Assembly (NCBI GenBank): GCA_029964075.1
Contig: CM057149.1
Span: 34,182,900-34,246,899, forward strand
Reading direction: 5' to 3'
Origin: Patiria pectinifera
Taxonomy: Eukaryota; Echinodermata; Asteroidea; Valvatida; Asterinidae
DNA: 64,000 nt
The notes beneath the pieces were generated by a model that was given only the letters and a program-made list of their open reading frames with translations, was not told the origin of the DNA and searched no databases. The translations under genes and the position numbers were made by a program. Of this stretch, positions 47,757 to 57,784 are shown piece by piece (the stretch's first letter is position 1; each line of letters starts with the position of its first letter).

Positions 47757-48026
47757 GTCAATTTCACGGCGCTGCTTAACAGTTAGCAGAAAAGGTTGTG
47801 TTTAGCATAGCAGAAAAATTTGCTAACCCTTAGCACTATTTCATGGTGTGAATTTGCTAACGGTCACGCGCATGGAGATTTCTGTTGTTACGTCACTAAG
47901 TTAAGCAATTTTTTCACTGAGGTTAGCGTGCCTTTTGCTGTGCTTATGTTTACGGTCTCCATGAAATGGACAGAGGCTCTGTTAGCAGAAAATCGTGTGC
48001 TTAGCAGCGCCGTGAAATTGGGCCCT
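47757..48026. mobile_element. CAATTTCACGGCGCTG element, copy 1
   Basis: CAATTTCACGGCGCTGCTTA at the left, AGCAGCGCCGTGAAATTGGG at the right; the interior has inverted TTAGCAGAAAA and GGAGA words. About 270 bp. Confidence 0.8.
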
Positions 48027-48084
48027 GATAATTTTGTTTGTTGTGAGACCATAAGCAGAGCATACCGAAGGTTCTTTCCAGAAC

Positions 48085-49374
48085 TACAGGGTGTATCAAA
48101 AAAAAGTATACACTTAGAGAAATGTATCAAAAAAGGATGTTTTATAATTTTTCAAAAATCTGTCACTAAATATTGATGGACCAAGGTCTCACGCTTTAAT
48201 TGCCACCATGTCAATCTTCAGCTGTTCCGCATGAGTGAACACTAGCTATTTACTTTCACCAGATTTGAATTGGCTTGCGCACAAAAGTGAAATGGTTAAA
48301 ACATAATCAAACACCGTGGTAGGGAGCATGTGCTTTGTTGCTCACAAATTTTCAAGAAAATTGGATTAACCCTTAGTCCTCCACAGGCCCACCTAGTTTG
48401 GACTCAAGTTGCGCCTTCCTCAAAACATTAACAACAGCATGACCTTACAAGTCAATGATTAGGCCTAATGGTAATCGTCATGAGGGAATGCAACGTTTGC
48501 ACTTCATGCATGCACGATTCAGTCTTCGACGTGGCCACCATTTCTTTGCACACAGACTTCTGCCCTCCCCTCATGTCAATGATTTTCGTCATTATCGTCC
48601 TGGCAGAAGAAATGGACAATTTAGGCGTGCCTGGTGGGAGCAAGATGGGGACACACCACACAAGAGGAGGATCGTGCATGAACCTATCACTGAATTGTTG
48701 TTGGCGGCTTCTTCGCATTAAACCGGCCCGTCCCCCAAGATGGCCCCCGGCGATCTTACCCCATACTGGACTGTTTCTTGTGAGGCCATGTTAAGTCTAA
48801 AGTGTAGCCCACTCCACCAAGAGACCTGGATGACCTGCAAGAACGTGTTACTGCGGTTGCTGTTGTAAGGCAGGATGATTATGCACAGTTTATGACATGC
48901 TGCGGAGGGCAGAAGTCTGTGTGCAAAGAAATGGTTGCCACGTCGAATGAATCGTGCATGCATGAAGTGCAAACGTTGCATTCCCTCATGACATTAGGCC
49001 TAATCATTGACTTGTAAGGTCATGCTGTTGTTAATGTTTGAGGAAGGCGCAACTTGAGTCCAAACTTGGTGGGCCTGTGGAGGACTAAGGGTTAATCCAA
49101 TTTTCTTGAAAATTTGGCAGCACATGCCTAAACTTCCCTACCACGGTGTTTGATTATGTTTTAACCATTTCACTTTTGTGCGCAAGCCAATTCAAATCTG
49201 GTGAAAGTAAATAGCTAGTGTTCACTCATGCGGAACAGCTGAAGATTGACACGGTGGCAATTGAGGCGTAAGACCTTGGTCCATCAATATTTAGTGACAG
49301 ATTTTTGAAAAATTATAAAACATCTTTTTTTGATACATTTCTCTAAGTGTATACTTTTTTTGATACACCCTGTA
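48085..49374. mobile_element. Long-TIR element with decayed IS630/mariner-like transposase
   Basis: TACAGGGTGTATCAAAAAAA and its complement bound a 1,290-bp unit. Arms of about 430 bp match closely (AAATGTATCAAAAAAGGATG; TTGGATTAACCCTTAGTCC; CATGAGGGAATGCAACGTTT). The unique centre holds transposase remains (see the pseudogene entry). It interrupts the intron inside CUB-1. TA flanks and the TIR type agree with Tc1/mariner-IS630 relatives. Confidence 0.88.
48590..48885 (+). pseudogene. Transposase fragment, DDE superfamily (IS630/mariner-like)
   Basis: Across frames on the plus strand one reads AWWEQDGDTPHKRRIVH, RWPP, DLTP, LDCFL-stop-GHVKSKV-stop and PTPPRDLDDLQERVTAV. These match in order the catalytic QDGAPPH region, the PRSPDLTPLDFFLWG block and the K-V-Y...L-L-x-R-I tail of mariner-type transposases. 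A frameshift and in-frame stops show it is dead. Assignment is from motif memory, not alignment. Confidence 0.75.
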
Positions 49375-49509
49375 TACAAGCTCAGCAGAAAAAAAATATC
49401 CTGTCTCATAGTGCAGTCTCAAACTTTCACCATCCGAACCTTCAAATCTTATCTGCATGATGCCCCAATTATTTTTTCATTCGTCAACCCTCCATTTATT
49501 TTTTTTCAG

Positions 49510-49763
49510 GTTTATCATTTCCAGGATGAGCCTCAGAAAAGTGACGCCGGCCAACAGTCAGATCTCTCGATGCGTTGACTCCCTGGAGATCACTGATGAC
49601 ATCCCCGGCTATGGTCTCTTCACTAGAGGGCGGTATTGTGGCAGTCTTAGGGACGTGGAGGTCGTGACGCGGTCCAGCGACGTCCGTGTGGTGTTCACCA
49701 TCGGCCCGCTCAGCGCCAACATGCCTCGGGAGCTGGGCTTTGTCGCCAGCTATAAACTCATCA
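49510..49763 (+). CDS. Exon 19: CUB domain 1, second part
   Basis: Acceptor TTTTTTCAG, donor ATCA|GTAGGT; 254 nt, phase 2 in, phase 1 out. It encodes FIISRMSLRKVTPANSQISR, then CVDSLEITDD, YCGSLRDVEVVTRSSDVRVV and GFVASYKL. This is the CUB second half (C-x-D-x-L-x-I, Y-C-G, V-x-S-x-S-x-x-x-V-x-F, GF-x-A-x-Y). It is the only one of the three CUBs with an internal intron, and that intron carries a 1.29-kb long-TIR element. Confidence 0.9.
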
Positions 49764-50225
49764 GTAGGTCCTTCAGTTTCATGTTTAAAAAAGTCACACC
49801 CTTTATTCATTGTGAACGAGAAGTGATGAAAGAATTAGGTTATACTCTTTAAAGGTTGAGTTTATCATTTGCAACTATCCAAAAAGTAATGGACAAAATT
49901 ATTGTTGACAAGCTTACTGGATATAACAATAGTAATGGCACTTAACTCCCTATGAAATTATTCTTTCTGGCATGTCGTCATTTAGATGAAAACAATAAGA
50001 GAAGCCATTTCCAAAGATGCATAGATGCATTTTTGTAAATTTCCGTTAGTAGTTGTTTCTAACTCAGCGAAGCCGTCAAAGGGTGCACGCAAGCGTTGAC
50101 ACAACGCACACACACACGCTATTATTTGTCGGTTCAGTGCGTGACATCGCGTAGCTGCAATCGGCTGAATGAGAACATGTCCTGGACACTGATTTCGGGC
50201 GCAATTCAAAACATGACATTGCAAC

Positions 50226-50400
50226 TTTTGAATTGAAACCGAGATCTAAGAATATTGTTTTTTCGGAATATACAGCATTCACTGAGCTAAAACTTGATCA
50301 CGTTAGTTGTAATAAGCATGAGCACCCTTCTATAGACTTTGAGCACTTTTGTGGCTTCAAACGAAAAAAAATGCACGAATGACAAATGATATACTCTACC
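50226..50400. repeat. Dispersed repeat, copy 1 (GCATTCACTGAGCT)
   Basis: CAGCATTCACTGAGCTAAAA, GTTAGTTGTAATAAGC and AAACGAAAAAAAATGCAC recur at 52855-53000 in the same order and orientation. Confidence 0.6.
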
Positions 50401-50495
50401 CTTAACATTTAATTCCAACACCAAACTTTCAAAATACAGCACAAAGGGAAACTGACTAGTCAATAGTACAGGCAAGCAGTGTGCCCCTCTTACTG

Positions 50496-50723
50496 CAGGG
50501 CCAATTTCACGGCACTGTTAAGCACAAAAATTTGCTTAGCACAAAAAAGTCAGGCTTATAAAAGCAGTTTACCGGCCAAAACTCCACATGATGTATATTG
50601 CTCGTGATTAGTATTCAGCTGAAAATTACAAGAAGTTTTGGCCGGTAACCTGCTTTTATAAACCAGACTTTTTTTGTGCTAAGCAAATATTTGTGCTTAG
50701 CAGCGCCGTGAAATTGGGCCCTG
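50496..50723. mobile_element. CAATTTCACGGCGCTG element, copy 2
   Basis: CAGGGCCAATTTCACGGC to CCGTGAAATTGGGCCCTG with long mirrored arms (TTTGCTTAGCACAAAAAAG; TTTACCGGCCAAAACT). 228 bp. The CAGGG start resembles hAT-type ends, but no target duplication is clear. Confidence 0.85.
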
Positions 50724-50907
50724 GTGCTCTCAAAAGTGGCCACAAAGCATTCCATCTACCGTTCATGCACGGAGTCTATAGGGGATGAGCATTAACAACA
50801 GATTGTCTTTGTTTGTACTGGATGACTTGTGATTGACTTGTGATTGTCTTGTGATGGCCTCGACTACACCACTGGCTCATCATTTCTTTTCTGTCGCCGA
50901 TTCTCAG

Positions 50908-51315
50908 ATTGCAGTGAGGAGGACTGCACCACAGACTGCGGCACCAACGCCACGCTCCTGACAAAGCCCAGCGGTATCCTGGCCACCAAGGGCTTCCCGG
51001 CCCGCCTCCCACCCTTCAGTACCTGCATCTGGCACATCAAGCTACCCAAAGAACACTACATTCGCTTGCAGTTTCCTGACTTCCGCGTGGTGCGGGACTC
51101 GGGGACCGGCGACTGCGTGGATGCGGTGATCGTGACGGGAGCAGATGGGATCAGCCAAAGCAGGATCAAGCGTGCCGGCAGGGACATGCTGACGGGGAGG
51201 CTGTGTGGCACTCCCCCGCCGCAGATAATCTCTGAGTCGGAGGAGCTGTATATCTTCTACCTGACCGGACTGGATGTTCTCTCGGAAGGATTCAGGGCCA
51301 CGTACACGTCTACTG
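50908..51315 (+). CDS. Exon 20: CUB domain 2
   Basis: Acceptor GATTCTCAG, donor TACTG|GTGAGC; 408 nt, phase 1-1, one whole domain. Landmarks are CTTDCGTNATLLTKPSGILA, STCIWHIKLPKEHYIRLQFP, DCVDAVIVTGAD, RLCGTPPP and GFRATYTS. A longer than usual linker of cysteines (CSEEDCTTDC) precedes the domain. CUBs mediate calcium-dependent protein contacts in complement, developmental proteases and receptors. Confidence 0.92.
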
Positions 51316-51834
51316 GTGAGCTTGAGTCAGGGTCCAGACTTGTTCAAACTAGGTTCATACTAGCTGCAAACGAGAAGGCAGATTTCTCAATTATGTTGCA
51401 CAGAATTCACAAAGTGGGATACATTGCAAGTACTTTTAATTTTGCTCCGAATGCTTTATGACATCACTTTCAGTCGCGTTCATCTGAAGTATGAAGAGGA
51501 CTTTAGGCCTTGACCAACTTGACTATTTCTTTCTGTCCATGGTTTTGTTTCTCGCAATCAGCATGGGTAATAAACTGTGCGACACGTCCCCTGCTTGTCA
51601 ATTTGCTTTTGAGAAAGGTCCTGCCAGAATCAAGATGTCAGACCCTTGTACCTTCTGCTGAGACACTGGCCTTCTGAATACAACTGAAATAGGAAGAGTG
51701 ATGCTAGAGAGAGTAGTGGATACAGCTACATGTCCAACAGAGCTTGTGGAGTCACCTCCTTGTCCCAACTACCTAACTAATCAGTGGGTAAGCAGTGATA
51801 GCAGCTTTGTATTTCTCGTTTTTTTTCTCTTCAG

Positions 51835-52257
51835 CTTTACCAGGGTGTGGCGTGGGGCTCCACTCAGCCTCCAGTCACCTGGAGTGCCAGGCTCCCGAGG
51901 CTGTCCTGACGTCCCTCTACCATCCACTGCCCTACCCGGCCCACTCCTACTTCAGCTGGCGTATCACTACACCCACGGCCACCTACATCCAGCTGACGTT
52001 CAGCGCGTTCGACGTCCCTTCCGAAACCCCCTGCGACGGGGATCTTGTGATCATCTTTGACGGGGATGAAGAATTGGATGAGCCATTGGGGGAGTTCTGC
52101 AACTCCAGGCGGCCTCCAGGCGAGGTTCTGTCCAGCATGAACCAGATGATTATTGAGTTTGAGACGCAAGAAGAGAGCGGGGGGACAGGGTTCAGTGCTG
52201 TCTACCGTGCCCTTCGCTTCCAGCCAAAGGTGTCTTTAAAAAGTCCTTACGATGAAG
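51835..52257 (+). CDS. Exon 21: CUB domain 3
   Basis: Acceptor TCTCTTCAG, donor GAAG|GTAAGT; 423 nt, phase 1-1. It encodes LPGCGVGLHSASSHLECQAP, YFSWRITTPTATYIQLTFSA, CDGDLVIIFDGDEELDEPLG, EFCNSRRPPG and FSAVYRAL, a complete CUB plus a basic tail (about 14 residues) leading to CTLD-3. The cytosine-rich overlapping frames are shadows. Confidence 0.92.
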
Positions 52258-52854
52258 GTAAGTTTTTATTCCTCTCGTTATCTTTTTTGAGTTTGTGTGG
52301 TCCTGAATAGAATCTGTTAACTTGACAGTTTGAAACGGTACACTCTGTCTCCCGTAACGGTGTCTTTCGAACAATGCATAGTCATCACAGATATAGATGG
52401 AGCAAACTCAGCTCCTTATGTTGATGTATCACTCAATTTGAACATCCTGATGGGTCATTATATGGCTGATTTCCATTTTGCAAAATTTTGTAGAGATTGT
52501 TACAAATTTTGATAGTGCGTTTTGCCCTGCACTGATGTTATTTTTATTAGAACTTTACACTCAGAGCTGTCCAAGTGCTTTGGAGAAAAAAAAATCACAA
52601 GCTTTATTAATGGCACGTAGGAGCATTTGCAATTTCTCTGAAACGTATCTACCGATTTAACAAAAAATATCCTTGGTCAGTGTAAAGGCAGGACTGGTAC
52701 CAAATACCCTGAGAAATTACTCCGCCTGAAATGGAATCCTTCAAGGAAAACAATCATTGAGGGTGGTTTAAGAAAATGTTTCCCGCAGGCACAGATTTGT
52801 ACGTGCGTTAGCAAGAGAATGTAGTTATGACACCCCAAAAATTGTACATGTGAT

Positions 52855-53000
52855 TTCTCTATTTTCTCAGAATGTGCAGTATTCACTGAGCTGAAAGTTC
52901 AACAAGTTAGTTGTTATGAGCCCTTCTTATGATTTTGAGATATTTTTTGTTGTTCAAATGAAAAAAAAATGCACAAAAAGGAAATATCCCAAATATACCT
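52855..53000. repeat. Dispersed repeat, copy 2 (GTATTCACTGAGCT)
   Basis: Matches 50226-50400 with about one substitution in five to seven bases. Both lie in introns flanking CUB domains; it is followed by a tRNA-like SINE head. Confidence 0.6.
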
Positions 53001-53004
53001 TTTA

Positions 53005-53115
53005 ATTGAGTGGAACTTGATCCCATGACCTGCTTACTTGTGCTGACGTCTTAGCCACTCGTCAACGAGCTTGCTGGTGTCAGCCGGCTGGTTTGAAATT
53101 AGCAGCAAGCGCAGC
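53005..53115 (-). repeat. tRNA-like SINE head, diverged
   Basis: GAACTTGATCCCATGACCTG, GACGTCTTAGCCACTCG and GAGCTTGCTGGTGTCA match the units at 57918-58020 in the same orientation with substitutions. Confidence 0.55.
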
Positions 53116-53218
53116 TCGAATTCTGTGTCGGAGAGAAATAAATTTTAATATTAGGTTGTGCCCTACCACCAACCTTTGATTTTTCAATAGTAACTGACTC
53201 TGTTGCTCTTGGTATCAG

Positions 53219-53428
53219 ATTACAGCTGTGAGAGTGGCTGGGTTGAATACTACGGCAACTGCTACCACTTCCATCAGGAGAATGCCACGCTGAAATGGAA
53301 AGATGCTGAGAGGCAGTGTGCCATAGAGGGCGCCCTACTGACCAGCATCAGGGACTACGGCGAGATGAACTTCCTACATCTCATGCTGACGTCGGATTGG
53401 TTCACCGAGGAGACAACAACTTATATAG
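53219..53428 (+). CDS. Exon 22: C-type lectin domain 3, first part
   Basis: Acceptor GGTATCAG, donor TATAG|GTGAGG; 210 nt, phase 1-1. It reads CESGWVEYYGNCYHFHQENA then LKWKDAERQCAIEGALLTSI and RDYGEMNFL, a textbook long-form CTLD start (C-x-x-GW-x-x-x-x-x-x-CY-x-F, W-x-x-A-x-x-x-C-x-x-x-x-A-x-L-x-S-I). The extra N-terminal disulphide makes it a long-form CTLD. Confidence 0.95.
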
Positions 53429-54092
53429 GTGAGGAAGATCTAGTATTTTATTCTTGGAAGTTTAAAAGGAACCATTATATTAACTTTACACCACAACAAA
53501 TTTTTGTGCAAATTTCCACTCCTCGGAAATGTATGAAAACTATGAGGCACCCCAATTTGGTTAAAATATTTGTACAAGTACACTTTTTTTTCAAACATTT
53601 AGAATGTTCCAGGTTTTTTCCTGACAACTGAGGACACTGTTTGTGACTTGAAATACGACTTGATGACTTGTAATATGACTTGTGAGGTCTAATTATTTAC
53701 TTTATTTACCTTTCTTTAATAATTGACATAATTTCCAGTGCCTTGAGTACCTAATTGTTGGTAGATACGTGTGCTATATAAGACTCCGTTATTATTATTA
53801 TTATTATTATTAATTATAGACCCGACCACAGCAAAAGAAAAATCATCAGATAGTGAAACCCAACGTCCATCAAAAGTCGTGAACAATCTCAGATGTCACT
53901 TATGTGGTCCTTTTCTTTCCCTGATATCATGCACTTCTTTAAAAAAGTTTGAATTCAGGAGGGAGCCAAAATTACGAAAACTTTATTTCTCGATTATCCT
54001 CTATATTTTTGGGTGTTTCTCTTGACTTGCTCACTGTTTGTGATGACAAAAAAACAAATCTGTTTCATTCTTTCTCACTCTTTCTCTCACAG

Positions 54093-54174
54093 GTTTAACT
54101 GATATTCAAGAGGAGGGGCATTTCCGATGGCTCGATGGGCGGCCTCTCAGTTACTCCGACTGGATGGTTAACAG
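54093..54174 (+). CDS. Exon 23: C-type lectin domain 3, middle part
   Basis: Acceptor TCTCTCACAG, donor AACAG|GTGGGT; 82 nt, phase 1 in, phase 2 out. It encodes GLTDIQEEGHFRWLDGRPLS then YSDWMVN, i.e. IGL-x-D ... G-x-x-RW-x-DG-x-P-x-x-Y-x-x-W of the CTLD. The exon is small, but its splice sites and phases fit both neighbours exactly. Confidence 0.92.
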
Positions 54175-54464
54175 GTGGGTAAAAAGCTTGAACATTTCTC
54201 CTCAGGCATTACGAGCTTGCATTTCTGTAAACCAGTGAGGAATTGCCAACTCTGTGATTGATGGGCCAATATGTGGATTAGGTTTTCAGTCCCTACCTGA
54301 TTCCGTGGGTTTTCCTCAGAATATTCCTCTGGGCTTTTCCTCCCACCTCTAAAACTGTAACTTCTTCGCATTGTCTTCTCTCTACAGGTTTCTTCAGGCT
54401 TTCTGGCTACAGTGCCTAGGGCACTTTTGAGGGATCCTTGGTTTCATTACCAGAAAGAAATAAA

Positions 54465-54690
54465 ATAAATAATACCTCGATTTATTCTTTGTAGTGCTTT
54501 TAACTAAGATCAAAGCACTTTACATTATTATTACTCCTGATCATTGGGCCAATAAAACATTCCAAATACCATCTCAGCTCCCTGGGGAGTATACAGCTCG
54601 ATGCTGCCATTTCGGCGCAAAACAGCTAAAATCAATCACAATAACCCTCACAGGTAACCATTCACTCCTGGGTGGGGAGACGCAATGAAT
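54465..54690 (-). repeat. Partial SINE-like repeat
   Basis: Shares the CAAAGCACTTTACA tail segment, the CCCTCACAGGTAACCATTCA block and the CTCCTGGGTGGGGAGA block with the SINE at 41884-42189, but lacks the tRNA-like head. Confidence 0.6.
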
Positions 54691-55088
54691 TGATTTGAAT
54701 TGTCTTGATTTGAAGCTAAGAAATTGCATACAGCCATGAAAATAAGCAGATGTAATCGATGTAGCACTAACTACAGGCACAAACTGAAAAACAGTGCACA
54801 AACTTTTGATCACGAAACGTGATTTCCAGCTATAGTACTCTTTATTACCAAACATCAGTCAATGGACTGATCATTGAAAATCACCTACATTTCTTGATTT
54901 CTTTTACATAACAGCAAGCCAGACAGAATAATTTCACGGGGTATTTAGTACCAGTACAATCTTTAATCCAAGTACGCTTTTTGATAATAATTCAGTAGGT
55001 TTCCTTTAGGATAAATGCAAATGATCCTATATGCCTTTCAATTCACAAAGACACAGTGTAATTGCCTTGTTTTTCATATTGACCACAG

Positions 55089-55240
55089 CGATGGTTACAC
55101 CCAGCCAGATGGGGATGTTCTTGAAGACTGCTCCATGATCATGATGCACAGCCTTCACTCCACACAGAACTGGGAGGACATCCCTTGCTCCTTGAGAGCA
55201 GCTAGGCAGTTCATCTGCAAGAAACCGGCCCGCAAACCAG
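55089..55240 (+). CDS. Exon 24: C-type lectin domain 3, last part
   Basis: Acceptor GACCACAG, donor CCAG|GTCAGC; 152 nt, phase 2 in, phase 1 out. It reads SDGYTQPDGDVLEDCSMIMM, then TQNWEDIPCSLRAARQFICK. The QPD tripeptide sits where EPN/QPD determines sugar class, and WED stands for WND. By family knowledge QPD favours galactose-type ligands. Of the four lectin-like domains only this one has such a site. Confidence 0.92.
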
Positions 55241-55520
55241 GTCAGCAAACACTCACGGAAGGCCTTTCAAGTAGTTCACCATAATCAAACTTTAAGGGGA
55301 GCCACCTTAAAGCAATTCTTCTGGGATTTTCCAGAAATAACAAAAATCAAGGTACTCAAACCAGAATTACACCGGTTTATTTTGAAACTGGTCCAGTGTT
55401 TTATGAAACTTGTTGAAGCAACCCAGGAACTTGCAACATGTTAGCAGCCAAATTATGTATTTTTTTATTTATTGTGATACAGACTCTCTAAAAGAATGAT
55501 ACCACTTTTTTCACATACAG

Positions 55521-55571
55521 ATGGAACAGAGCATAACACATCAGAAACTCTTGGAGAACTACACACAAAAG
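55521..55571 (+). CDS. Exon 25: 17-codon linker exon
   Basis: Acceptor CACATACAG, donor AAAAG|GTATGG; 51 nt, phase 1-1. It encodes DGTEHNTSETLGELHTK, a polar stretch with one N-x-S/T glycosylation sequon (NTS) and no cysteine, suitable as a linker between CTLD-3 and the next domain. It is supported only by splice sites and phase, and may be optional. Confidence 0.5.
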
Positions 55572-56092
55572 GTATGGTTAAGAATCAAAGTACTTTAATA
55601 ATCAAGAATGCAAGATAAAAATGCCCCCCCCCCAATTTTTTTTTTTTACAAATCTCAACAAATCCCAAGATTAAATGTCCCAGCAGAGTTTCAGGTGAGT
55701 CAGTTACAAGTCGCGTCACAGTAAGCTTTTGATCTCTGGCTGAGCTCCGTGGTCAGACATGGGTCGTACGGCGGCTGCCTGAGGTGCCTTTACATGCCTT
55801 TACATGCCTTTACATGCCTATGGCTCGACCACATTGTAGCCAAGTCCTTCGCAATTCAGCTTCTCAGCTGCGAGTAAGGATGTTTAGCCCCCCAAATTGT
55901 AATTATTATTATTGTTATTATAAATAGACAGTGACAAAGGCTTGCTTTTGTCAGACAGTTCATACAAATACTAAACATTTAACTAACTTGTGATTGGCAT
56001 GATGACAACTGAAATTCTTTTAAAATCAAAGCCTTTAGACAATTCATCAGCAACAGACTGATTCCTGATATGAGTTTTTCTGATACTTGCAG

Positions 56093-56464
56093 AATGTGAT
56101 AGTGGTTGGTCGCTCGCCGGCGCCCTGTGCGCCCGCCTCCTCTTGGCAACAGACGCCCTCCCCGTTTCCCCTGACGACTCCGGCGAATGCCTCACTGACG
56201 TCCGAGTCACACCTGATCTCCTGGTCTCCATCCTGTACCTGGTCAGGCACGTCTGGACCAACTCCTCGCTGCAGCAGGAGGGGTTCCGCATCGGCGTGGG
56301 GCGGACGGATGCGACGGGACAGATGTGGGACAGTAGGGGTGATCCTGAGATGGAGTACGGGGGATGCACGAGGGTCAGTTACTCTGATGGCCGGTGGCAG
56401 CAGGAGCAGCACGTGCCCTGTGATAGTCCGGTGTCTGCCGTGGTGTGTTACCAGCAGACTAGAG
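56093..56464 (+). CDS. Exon 26: divergent CTLD-like domain
   Basis: Acceptor ATACTTGCAG, donor AGAG|GTAATG; 372 nt (124 codons), phase 1-1, very GC-rich. It reads ECDSGWSLAGALCARLLLAT, then GFRIGVGRTDATGQMWDSRG and CTRVSYSDGRWQQEQHVPCD, ending SAVVCYQQ. The F-x-IGV ... G-x-x-W ... C ... W-x-x-x-x-C ... VVCY succession resembles a CTLD, but the first half has drifted and no sugar-binding tripeptide is seen. An unrelated small disulphide domain cannot be excluded. Long open frames on the other strand here are GC-rich shadows. Confidence 0.75.
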
Positions 56465-56882
56465 GTAATGTCATTTTATATTTACTTTGTGATAAAATAC
56501 CCCCTCAATTGTAAAGAGAGAGAGCTAAACAAAGTCAAACTTTTATACTTGTGGCAGCTAACTCACACTTAAGTTTACTAGCGTATCCAGAACCAAAGTT
56601 TCTTTTGGTTCGGGGGTGGGGGGGGGGACAGCACAAAGAACACAATAGCATACTGGCTGGTCAGATATTTGGAGCACACCTCCTTTGACTCAAGGGAGCT
56701 TGTCTTCCTGGTGTTTTCTTTTCTTTCTTTTAATTATTTCGGAGTTAAACATATTTAATAATATTTAAAATATCAATCGAGGAAAAGGGGATGGCTAGAC
56801 TACAGCATCCTTTTAAGAACAGTTGTCTTACTCTCCTGATTCATTAAAAACAAATTGACAAAATGAGGAACCGCCAACAAAG

Positions 56883-56952
56883 GACTGGATAGCTCAGTTG
56901 GTAGAGCACTGGAACGGCAATCCGGAGATTGCAGGTTCAAGCCCTGTTCTTT
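56883..56952 (+). repeat. tRNA-like SINE head
   Basis: Reads GGATAGCTCAGTTGGTAGAG, then a five-pair anticodon-like arm and GCAGGTTCAAGCCCTGT as a T arm. The two acceptor strands do not pair and no CCA-proximal stem forms, so it is a tRNA-derived repeat, not a gene. Confidence 0.65.
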
Positions 56953-57273
56953 TATTGTTCAACTTTAAAAAGACAAAAAAGTGAATTGACTGGTGTTTAA
57001 TTTGTGAAGTATGCTAATATCGAAGTGCGAACAACTACTTCTTCTGGTTCCTGGCTCCCTGCCATGCATTATGATGGCCTTGGCTACCGGTAACCAGTGA
57101 TGCGACCCACCCTGGAAGGTTGGTCCCAAGCCTAGTCCAGCTATAGTTCATTAGTGTAGCGTCGGGTAAAGTTTGTCAAACTAAACCATGGTTGGTGCTC
57201 AAACTCGCTCAAGAATTCAAGGGATTTGTACAATTTTGACTTTTTTTCCTGTGTATGTGATGAACACCCACAG

Positions 57274-57399
57274 ATGTGACTCAGCAGTGCGGCGACTCAA
57301 TGTTCTACTGCGATACCGGGGAGTGCATACAGCAAGTATACGTGTGTGATGGCGTGGTGGACTGCGCTGACACGAGTGACGAGGCAATCTGCGTACAAG
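57274..57399 (+). CDS. Exon 27: LDL-receptor class A domain
   Basis: Acceptor CACCCACAG, donor ACAAG|GTATGA; 126 nt, phase 1-1. It encodes QQCGDSMFYCDTGECIQQVY then VCDGVVDCADTSDEAIC: six cysteines and the D-C-x-D-x-S-D-E calcium cage of LDLa modules. This is the last exon I can assign with confidence. Confidence 0.95.
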
Positions 57400-57519
57400 G
57401 TATGACATGTCAAGTAAAAAAAGTAAAGTCTGTCCCGAGCCAATGTGGCTCATCAGGCCGGCGTTTATCTCCGGTTTCAGTAGCATGAAACGACTGAGAA
57501 TATTTCTACTACTCCCCCT

Positions 57520-57712
57520 GGATGGGATGCTAGTCCATCGCAGGTTACTCCCCAGCTAATGCCGGTACCCATTTGTACTCCTGGGTGGAGAGGGGCAAGT
57601 GGGGGGAAGTGCCTTGCCCAAGGACACAATATATGACCAGCGGCTGGATTCGAACCCCGGACCCTCTGATCATGAGTCACGAACCCTAACCACTAGGCCA
57701 CACACTTCCATG
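57520..57712 (-). mobile_element. tRNA-derived SINE fragment (reverse orientation)
   Basis: TACCCATTTGTACTCCTGGG, GTGCCTTGCCCAAGGACAC, then GATTCGAACCCCGGACCC and ACCACTAGGCCACAC, an inverted B and A box. It follows exon 27 by about 120 bp. Confidence 0.7.
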
Positions 57713-57784
57713 ACATGTCAAGTATTCAACATCAAAATTGCAATTTTTAAAATTGGGTTCCCCCGCTTCATTGATGCTGATTTA

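Larger units (their letters stand above)
43186..49509. other. Introns between CTLD-2 and CUB-1
   Basis: Filled by the GGCCCATCTCAAT element, the 150-bp tandem repeat, a SINE-like repeat, G/C homopolymers at 46190-46440 and several MITEs. The frames at 45707-46045 and 47286-47663 have no domain and unconvincing composition. Confidence 0.5.

Noticed and set aside
55983-56412. Long minus-strand frames over exon 26
   Set aside because: High GC leaves all frames open; only the plus-strand frame continues the gene with correct phases.
56883-56952. Functional tRNA gene
   Set aside because: D, anticodon and T arms are recognisable but the acceptor strands do not pair; it is a SINE head.
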